Below, piece by piece: positions 43,271 to 48,689 of a DNA stretch of 48,689 nt. The translations under genes and the position numbers were made by a program. Origin of the DNA: an uncultured Collinsella sp. (GTDB lineage: Bacteria; Actinomycetota; Coriobacteriia; Coriobacteriales; Coriobacteriaceae); NCBI GenBank assembly GCA_902493985.1, contig CABURR010000008.1, positions 1-48,689 of the forward strand, in the 5' to 3' direction. Below the pieces are notes generated by a model that was given only the letters and a program-made list of their open reading frames with translations, was not told the origin of the DNA and searched no databases. Position 1 is the first letter of the stretch; each line of letters begins with the position of its first letter.

Positions 43271-43299
43271 ATGATAGTGGGCACTTGTGAACGTGTCAA
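43271..43299 (-). promoter_or_regulatory. Strong sigma-70 promoter of the B12-regulated operon
   Basis: On the - strand, TTGACA (43299-43294) and TATCAT (43276-43271) are separated by exactly 17 bases. Transcription would start near 43264, about 50 bases before the aptamer. The 458-base gap (42973-43430) thus holds promoter, riboswitch, platform hairpins and the untranslated start of the rightward operon, for which I found neither a convincing -35/-10 pair nor an aptamer. Confidence 0.85.
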
Positions 43300-43430
43300 A
43301 GCCAGGGCGGGCGGCATTGCGCCTCCTGCCTGCGTATTTGCGTCGATTGCCGCCGCAGGCGCCGTGTTTTGCCCGCTGCGCGAATGGCGGCGTAAACGGT
43401 TGCGATGAGAAACGGGAAGGGAAGGCTCGG

Positions 43431-44222
43431 ATGATTCATATCGTTGGCGCAGGCTCGGGCGCCGCCGACCTTATCACGCTGCGCGGGGCGCGCCTTCTGC
43501 GCGCGGCCGACGTGGTCGTTTGGGCGGGAAGCCTTGTGAACCCCGAGCTGCTCGCCGAGTGCAAGGAATCCTGCATCGTCTACGACAGCGCGCACATGAC
43601 CTTGGAGAAAGTGCTCGACGTGATGTGCGCGGCAGATGCGCGGGGCGAGGAAGTGGTGCGCCTGCACACGGGTGACCCGTGCCTATACGGCGCCATCCAG
43701 GAGCAGATGGACGCACTCGACGCGCGCGGCGTGGACTACGAGGTGGTGCCCGGCGTGTCGAGCTTTTGCGGTGCCGCGGCGGCGCTTCGCCAGGAATACA
43801 CGCTGCCGGGAATCAGCCAGTCGGTTGTGATCACGCGGCTTTCCGGGCGCACCCCCATGCCCGCGGGCGAGGGCATGCGCACCATGGCGGAAAGCGGCTC
43901 GACTATGGTCATCTTCCTGAGCTCGGGTATGCTCGCCGAGCTTTCCGCCGAGCTTTTGGCCGCGGGCCGCAGCTCCGACGAGCCGGCGGCGCTCGTGTAC
44001 AAGGCGACCTGGCCTGAGGAGCGCGTGGTGCGATGCACAGTGGGCACGCTCGCCGATGCGGGCGCGCGAGAGGGCATCGACCGCACGGCGCTCGTGGTGG
44101 TGGGCCGCGTGCTCGGAGCTCGCGGCGGGCTTGCGCACAACGGCGCGCAAGCGGAGTCGTACGAGCGCAGCAAGCTTTACGACCCTTCGTTTGCCACGGG
44201 GTATCGGAAGGCGAGCAGCTAG
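43431..44222 (+). CDS. cbiF: Precorrin-4/cobalt-precorrin-4 C11-methyltransferase
   Basis: This SAM-dependent enzyme methylates C-11 of the corrin precursor. The 263-residue protein has the tetrapyrrole methyltransferase fold with GAGSGAADLITLRGARLL at the start (usually GPG rather than GSG), TGDPCLYGAIQEQM, and VVPGVSSFCGAAAALRQEYT followed by LPGISQSVVITR. The ATG at 43431 follows GGAAGGGAAGG. An in-frame start at 43287 has no homology upstream of 43431. It is the first gene of the rightward operon, and cbiD follows after one base. Confidence 0.93.
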   Translation: MIHIVGAGSGAADLITLRGARLLRAADVVVWAGSLVNPELLAECKESCIVYDSAHMTLEKVLDVMCAADARGEEVVRLHTGDPCLYGAIQEQMDALDARGVDYEVVPGVSSFCGAAAALRQEYTLPGISQSVVITRLSGRTPMPAGEGMRTMAESGSTMVIFLSSGMLAELSAELLAAGRSSDEPAALVYKATWPEERVVRCTVGTLADAGAREGIDRTALVVVGRVLGARGGLAHNGAQAESYERSKLYDPSFATGYRKASS

Positions 44223-44223
44223 C

Positions 44224-45408
44224 GTGGCCTTCGAGCATTACATATATACCGGGACGACCCGCCTGCGCTGCGGCTACACCACGGGGAGCTGCGCCGCGCT
44301 CGCGGCGAAGGCAGCCTGCGAGATGCTCTTGTCACGAAAGCCCGTCGGCCTCGTGTCGATCGTCACCCCCGGCGGGCTGCCCGTCGAGGCTAACGTGGTC
44401 GACGCATACATCGGCGAGGGGTGCGCCCAGTGCGCCGTGCGAAAGGACGCAGGCGACGATGCCGATGTGACCGACGGCGTGCTCGTGTACGCGCGCGTGG
44501 AACATGCGGGGTCGGGCACGGGTACTGCGGGCAGCAAGGACGTGCCCACGCATGAATCGGAAGTTTCCGTCGATGGCGGCGTGGGCGTGGGGCGCGTGAC
44601 GTTGCCCGGGCTCGAGCAGCCGGTGGGGGCGGCCGCCATCAACGCGACGCCGCGCACGATGATCACTTCGGCGGTGCGCGAGGTGTGCGCCGCGCACGGC
44701 TTTTCTGGAAATATTGCTGTGACGATTTCGGTACCCGAGGGTGTTGCCCTTGCCGAAAAGACCTTCAACCCGCACCTGGGGATAAAGGACGGCATCTCCA
44801 TCCTGGGCACGACGGGCATCGTCGAGCCGCGCAGCCTCGCTGCCTTGCGCGACAGCATCGAGCTCGAGATTCGGCAGCATGCGGCTATGGGGCGGCGCGG
44901 AGTCGTGCTCACGCCCGGCAACTACGGCGCGCAGTTCATCTCGGGGCATTTCCACCTAAACGGTGCGCCGGTGGTCTTTATCTCCAACTTTGTGGGCGAT
45001 GCGATTGATTGCTGCGTTCGCGAGGGATTCACCAATGTCCTTCTTGTGGGACACATCGGCAAGCTGGTGAAGGTCGCTGGCGGCATCATGGACACCCATT
45101 CGCGTACCGCCGACTGCCGCGCGGAGATTCTGGCCGCCCACGCGGCCTTGGCCGGCGCGGGCGCGAAGACCGTGCGCGAGATCATGTCGTCCGTCACGAC
45201 CACGGCGGCGCTCGAGGTAATCGAGGCCGCCGGCGCGGGGGACGCTGCGCGCGCCTCGCTCGCTGCGGCAATCGAGGACAGGTTGCGCCGCCGCGCGGCG
45301 GGCGCATGCGACATCGCCGCGGTCGTGTTCGACGCCGAGCGCCGCGAGCTTTTCCGCACGTCGGGCGCCGATGCAGTTATCGGGGAATTGGGGGCGACGT
45401 ATGAGTAA
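44224..45408 (+). CDS. cbiD: Cobalt-precorrin-5B C1-methyltransferase CbiD
   Basis: CbiD methylates C-1 in the anaerobic (early cobalt) route. The 394-residue protein shows RCGYTTGSCAALAAKAACEM, INATPRTMI, ISILGTTGIVEP, TPGNYGAQF and HIGKLVKVAGGIMDTHSRTA, all family blocks. I chose GTG at 44224, one base after the cbiF stop, because homology begins there; the frame is open back to 44056 but that part is cbiF shadow. Its presence shows the pathway is of the anaerobic type. The stop overlaps the next ATG. Confidence 0.95.
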   Translation: MAFEHYIYTGTTRLRCGYTTGSCAALAAKAACEMLLSRKPVGLVSIVTPGGLPVEANVVDAYIGEGCAQCAVRKDAGDDADVTDGVLVYARVEHAGSGTGTAGSKDVPTHESEVSVDGGVGVGRVTLPGLEQPVGAAAINATPRTMITSAVREVCAAHGFSGNIAVTISVPEGVALAEKTFNPHLGIKDGISILGTTGIVEPRSLAALRDSIELEIRQHAAMGRRGVVLTPGNYGAQFISGHFHLNGAPVVFISNFVGDAIDCCVREGFTNVLLVGHIGKLVKVAGGIMDTHSRTADCRAEILAAHAALAGAGAKTVREIMSSVTTTAALEVIEAAGAGDAARASLAAAIEDRLRRRAAGACDIAAVVFDAERRELFRTSGADAVIGELGATYE

Positions 45409-45634
45409 AGGCGTGCTGTACGGGGTGCGCCGCGCAATCGGCTGGCCGGGGACGAAGGTGGTCATGAAGGCGCGCCGCTTGCTTGCGGACACGAAGCGCA
45501 TCCTTCGCGAGGAGGGCGCCTTTGACGGTGCCGAGCTCGTAGAGGACTGTGGGCTTCTGGGCGAGCGCGTGTACCGCTCGCTCGACGATGTTCCCGATCG
45601 GGGCAGCTACTTCTCGACGATGGCGGTGCGCTAG
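45401..45634 (+). pseudogene. In-frame deletion remnant of cbiL (C20-methyltransferase)
   Basis: The 77-residue frame begins MSKGVLYGV, like the CbiL N-terminus. After about ten residues it continues with VVMKARRLL, LREEGAFDGAEL, CGLLGERVYRSLDDVP and YFSTMAVR, which match the extreme C-terminus of CbiL (in Salmonella LVLMKVYGRF ... LPGEQCWRHLHEV ... YFSTILV). Roughly 150 residues with the SAM-binding and active-site regions are absent, yet the frame is preserved and start and stop remain coupled to cbiD and cbiG. It cannot be an active methyltransferase. A small functional peptide is possible but less likely than decay. Confidence 0.8.
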
Positions 45635-46768
45635 ATGAGGATTTCCTGCATAGCGTTTACTGAGAGGGGGTATGCGTTGGCGGAGCGCACCGCACGCGCG
45701 CTTTCCGATTGCGCGCAGACAGGTGAAGATGACCCTGGCTGGGACGTTTCCGTTTCGCGCGGTTTCGGTGAGGGGAAGGCCGACCTGCGCGCATGGACGG
45801 CGCTCGCGTGGGAAGCGTCGGACGCGCTTCTGTTCGTGGGTGCGGCGGGCATCGCCGTGCGGGCGATCGCGCCGCATGTCGCCTCGAAGGCAACCGATTC
45901 CGCGGTTGTGGTGATCGACGAGGCGGGGCGCTTTGCCGTCCCGCTTTTGTCGGGGCATTTGGGCGGTGCGAACGAGCTTGCGCAAACTGTGGCACGCGCG
46001 ACAGGGGCCATCCCCGTCATCACCACGGCGACCGACGTCCGCGGCGTGTGGGTGGTGGATACGTGGGCGCGCCGTGCGGGGCTCGCTGTTTCGAATCCCG
46101 AGGCCATCAAGCGAGTGTCGGCGCGGCTGCTTTCGGGCGGGCGCGTGGCGCTCTATTCCGACATGCCGATTTCGGGACAGTCGCCTGAGGGGGTTGACAT
46201 TGCGTCCGACCGCTCTCGGGCCGATATCGTCGTGTCGCCGTTCGCTGGCGCGAATGCAGGTGCGTCCGTTCGCGCGGCGGAGACAACGGGCGAGGTCTTG
46301 CCCGCCGGTGAGACAGGGAAGCCGGCGGGCGTGCGGGCGCAGGCGCCTGCGCCCGAGCCGCTTCGCCTTGTCGTGCCCTGCATCGTTGCGGGCATAGGGT
46401 GCCGTCGCGGTGCGTGCGCCGAAGCGATCGGGGAGGCGTTTCTTCTCGCGTGCGGGCAGGCGGGTATCTCGCCTTCGGCCGTGCGTGAGGCGGCGACGAT
46501 CGACGTGAAGGCGCACGAGGAGGGTCTGCTCGCCTTCTGCCGCGCGCGCAATATCCCGCTTGCGACGTATTCCGCAGAGGAGTTGTCGAAGGTCGAAGGC
46601 AGCGTTTCGCCATCTGATTTCGTGCGTGCGACGGTGGGGGTCGACAACGTGTGCGAGCGCGCGGCGCTCGCGGACGGGGGCAAACTTATCTTCCCGAAGC
46701 TCGCTCACGGCGGCGTGACCGTCGCGTTTTCCAAGGTAACTATCGAACTTTCGTTTAAGGAGCGGTGA
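45635..46768 (+). CDS. cbiG: Cobalt-precorrin-5A hydrolase CbiG
   Basis: CbiG opens the delta-lactone of cobalt-precorrin-5A and releases acetaldehyde, a step specific to the anaerobic route. The 377-residue protein has all three parts: the N-terminal domain (LLFVGAAGIAVRAIAP, PLLSGHLGGANELA), the middle region (VISNPEAIK-like VSNPEAIKRVS, VALYSDMPISG), a variable linker rich in Ala/Gly/Pro, and the C-terminal domain (VAGIGCRRGACAEAI, TIDVKAHEEGL). The ATG directly follows the cbiL-remnant stop. It overlaps cbiH by one base. Confidence 0.95.
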   Translation: MRISCIAFTERGYALAERTARALSDCAQTGEDDPGWDVSVSRGFGEGKADLRAWTALAWEASDALLFVGAAGIAVRAIAPHVASKATDSAVVVIDEAGRFAVPLLSGHLGGANELAQTVARATGAIPVITTATDVRGVWVVDTWARRAGLAVSNPEAIKRVSARLLSGGRVALYSDMPISGQSPEGVDIASDRSRADIVVSPFAGANAGASVRAAETTGEVLPAGETGKPAGVRAQAPAPEPLRLVVPCIVAGIGCRRGACAEAIGEAFLLACGQAGISPSAVREAATIDVKAHEEGLLAFCRARNIPLATYSAEELSKVEGSVSPSDFVRATVGVDNVCERAALADGGKLIFPKLAHGGVTVAFSKVTIELSFKER

Positions 46769-47511
46769 TGGGAAAGCTCTTCGTGGTGGGGATCGGCCCG
46801 GGCGGCCCCGACGGCATGACGATTGCGGCCCGGCGCGCGCTCGAGGCGGCCGACATCGTTGTGGGGTACACGAAATACGTGGAGCTCGCGCTCGCCGCCG
46901 TGCCCGACGCGGCGCATCTCGCGACGCCGATGATGCACGAGGTCGAACGGTGCCGCCTGGCGCTTTCGCGCGCGCAGAGCGGAGAAGCCGTGGCGCTCGT
47001 GTGCAGCGGTGACGCGGGCGTGTACGGCATGGCGAGCCCCGTGCTGGAGCTTGCGGAGGACTACCCCGATGTAGACGTGGAAGTTATCGCCGGGGCCACC
47101 GCGGCTCAGAGCGGGTCGGCGGTGCTCGGCGCCCCGCTTGCCCACGACTTCGCGGTCGTGTCGCTCTCCGACCTGCTCACGCCATGGGAGGTCATCGAGC
47201 GCAGGCTCGCCGCCGTGGCGAGCGCCGACTTCTGCATCTGTTTGTACAACCCGCGCAGCAGAAAGCGCGCCGACAGGCTCTCACGCGCGGCGAAGATTAT
47301 GCTCGAATGGAAGGCCCCCGACACGCTCTGCGGCTGGGTACGCAACATCGGGCGCGAGAGGCAGCAGTCGGGCATGTGCAGGCTCTCCGAGCTGGGGGAG
47401 ATCGACGCCGACATGTTCACCACCGTGTTCGTCGGCAACGCGGACACGAAGCTCGTAGGCGGCCGTATGGTCACGCCGCGCGGGTATCGGGAGATTCCAT
47501 GCGAAAGGTAA
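46768..47511 (+). CDS. cbiH: Precorrin-3B/cobalt-factor III C17-methyltransferase
   Basis: CbiH/CobJ methylates C-17 and contracts the ring. The 247-residue protein contains VGIGPGGPDGMTIAARRAL, VVGYTKYVEL, CSGDAGVYGMA, SLSDLLTPWEVIERR, LYNPRSRKR and MVTPRGYREIP, all typical. The start at ATG 46768 shares its A with the cbiG stop (TGATG); a GTG at 46765 is possible. The stop overlaps the next gene by 13 bases. Confidence 0.95.
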   Translation: MGKLFVVGIGPGGPDGMTIAARRALEAADIVVGYTKYVELALAAVPDAAHLATPMMHEVERCRLALSRAQSGEAVALVCSGDAGVYGMASPVLELAEDYPDVDVEVIAGATAAQSGSAVLGAPLAHDFAVVSLSDLLTPWEVIERRLAAVASADFCICLYNPRSRKRADRLSRAAKIMLEWKAPDTLCGWVRNIGRERQQSGMCRLSELGEIDADMFTTVFVGNADTKLVGGRMVTPRGYREIPCER

Positions 47512-48689
47512 CGATCATCGGGGCGGGGCCCGGAAACCCCGACTTGCTCTCGCGCGCGGCGCTCGACGCGATCGACATCGCCGACGTGGTCATTGGCGCT
47601 CATCGCGCGCTTGCCGGCATCGACGTGCCGCCCGACGTGGTGAGATGCGAGCTCGTGAAGACGGCGGACATCGTCGCCGCGCTCACCGATGCGGCGTCGT
47701 GGCAGCGCGCCGTGGTCGTGATGACGGGCGATGTGGGGCTGTTCAGCGGCGCGCGCCGCCTGGTGGAGGCGCTCTCCGGCAACGCGCAGGTGGCCGTGCG
47801 CGTCATTCCCGGCATAAGCTCAGCGTCGTATCTCGCCGCGCGCCTCGCGCGTCCATGGCAGGATTGGCGCTTCGCGAGCGCTCACGGCGTGGCGTGCGAC
47901 ATTGTCGCCGAGGCCGAGCGCGCAGGTGAGCTCTTCCTCGCCACGTCGGGCGGGGAAGATCCCTCGCGGCTTTCGGGCGAGCTTGTGCAGGCGGGCTTCG
48001 GGGACGCACGCGTGACGGTGGCCGAGCGCCTGTCGTACCCCGACGAGCGCATTACCTGCGCGACCGCAAGTGAAATCGCAGGCCAGACGTTCGACGACTT
48101 GAACGTTATGCTTATCGAGTTCGCAGACGGCGCCGGGTCGCCTGCGGGCTCTAGCGCAGCCTCCGAGGCGCCGGCCGGCGCGTCTGCGCCCGCGGCGGAC
48201 TCTGCGGGCGCATCCCGTGCCGCGAGCTCCCGCTGGCCGTACGCTTCCTCGGGCATTCCCGACGAGCTCTTCATCCGCGGCGACGTTCCCATGACCAAGC
48301 AGGAGGTGCGCGCCGTCGCGCTCGCGAAGCTGCGCCTTACCGCGACCGACACCGTGTGGGACGTCGGCGCCGGCACGGGGAGCGTATCGATCGAGGCGGC
48401 GCTCGTCGCGCGAGCGGGGTCGGTATGGGCGGTCGAGCGCAACGCGGCCGGCGTGCGGCTCATCCGAGAGAACGCGGATGCATTCGGGTGCGGTAACGTG
48501 CATGCGGTCCCCGGTGTCGCCCCCGAAGCGCTCGCGAAACTGCCCGTCCCCGACGCCGTGTTCGTCGGCGGGAGCGCGGGCGAGCTTCCCTCCATCGTGG
48601 AGGCGGCGCTCGAGAAGAACTCGCAGGTTCGCCTGTGCGTGCCATGCGTCACCGTTGAGACGCTCACCGAGGCGTGCGCGCTCCTCTCG
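47499..48689 (+). CDS. cobL: CbiE-CbiT fusion (CobL-type precorrin-6Y/7 methyltransferase), 5' part
   Basis: The fusion methylates C-5 and C-15 and decarboxylates the C-12 side chain. At least 397 residues lie in the window, open to its right edge. The CbiE domain starts RKVTIIGAGPGNPDLLSRAA and continues with VMTGDVGLFSGARRLV and VIPGISSASYLAARL. A linker rich in Ala, Ser and Gly (about residues 210-245) leads to the CbiT domain: RGDVPMTKQEVRAVALAKLR, VWDVGAGTGSVSIEAA and VFVGGSAGELP. The ATG at 47499 lies inside the end of cbiH. The remaining pathway genes presumably follow outside the window. Confidence 0.93.
   Translation, partial: MRKVTIIGAGPGNPDLLSRAALDAIDIADVVIGAHRALAGIDVPPDVVRCELVKTADIVAALTDAASWQRAVVVMTGDVGLFSGARRLVEALSGNAQVAVRVIPGISSASYLAARLARPWQDWRFASAHGVACDIVAEAERAGELFLATSGGEDPSRLSGELVQAGFGDARVTVAERLSYPDERITCATASEIAGQTFDDLNVMLIEFADGAGSPAGSSAASEAPAGASAPAADSAGASRAASSRWPYASSGIPDELFIRGDVPMTKQEVRAVALAKLRLTATDTVWDVGAGTGSVSIEAALVARAGSVWAVERNAAGVRLIRENADAFGCGNVHAVPGVAPEALAKLPVPDAVFVGGSAGELPSIVEAALEKNSQVRLCVPCVTVETLTEACALLS

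Noticed and set aside
43298..43330. GCCAGGGCGGGCGG as a possible B12 box for the rightward operon
   Set aside because: The other aptamer elements (GGTG core, ACTGT) are absent on the + strand, so it is not a second cobalamin riboswitch.
1..48689. CRISPR array, prophage or toxin-antitoxin module
   Set aside because: I saw no regularly spaced direct repeats, no phage structural or integrase genes and no paired small toxin/antitoxin frames in the window.

Overview
The window reads as part of the chromosome of a Gram-positive, anaerobic gut actinobacterium of the class Coriobacteriia. Collinsella is my best guess. This rests on the mix of core genes, moderately high GC, a fructose PTS block, an anaerobic cobalamin (cbi) pathway and the style of the proteins. 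I made no database comparison, so genus is an inference.

Region 1 (1-37317) is dense core chromosome, nearly all on the + strand. It opens with the 3' part of ileS and continues: lspA and an RluD-type pseudouridine synthase; a family 2 glycosyltransferase; a lone prepilin-peptidase-like protein; a dGTPase-family protein; and rarA. A four-gene unit follows with a DUF948-like membrane protein, a degenerate RsbW-like protein, a SigB/SigF-type sigma factor and an AI-2E family membrane protein. Next is the tight run alaS-ruvX-mltG-yqeG-aroK-aroB-like, in which the AroB-like protein has lost the usual metal ligands. Then come a Xaa-Pro peptidase with a structured leader and the run efp-asp23-nusB-xseB-tlyA-nadK-recN. 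A fructose/PTS block follows: an RpiR-type regulator facing fruA (EIIBCA), then ptsH, ptsI and two tandem 1-phosphofructokinase paralogs. Region 1 ends with the CCA-adding enzyme, tRNA-Glu(CUC), a flippase-like membrane protein and a TetR regulator. Several intergenic gaps carry long inverted repeats, most strikingly about 28660-29006 and 2229-2379.

Region 2 (37318-48689) looks acquired. It begins with a short relic of an IS3-family transposase, and from there the codon use shifts visibly to a more GC-rich style. Two divergent operons face each other across 42973-43430. The leftward operon has a strong promoter and a cobalamin riboswitch. It encodes a CbiK-type chelatase with a Tat/lipoprotein signal, two lipoproteins that appear to share a NEAT-like domain, a FecCD/BtuC permease and a BtuD-like ATPase with a C-terminal extension. 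The rightward operon encodes cbiF, cbiD, a 77-residue in-frame remnant of cbiL, cbiG, cbiH and a CbiE-CbiT (CobL-type) fusion that runs off the window.

The most interesting material is in region 2. A B12-controlled, surface-anchored chelatase is coupled to an importer, beside a corrin-ring pathway in which the C20-methyltransferase gene has been reduced to its two ends. Unless an intact cbiL lies elsewhere, the de novo pathway may be broken and the locus may work mainly in scavenging.
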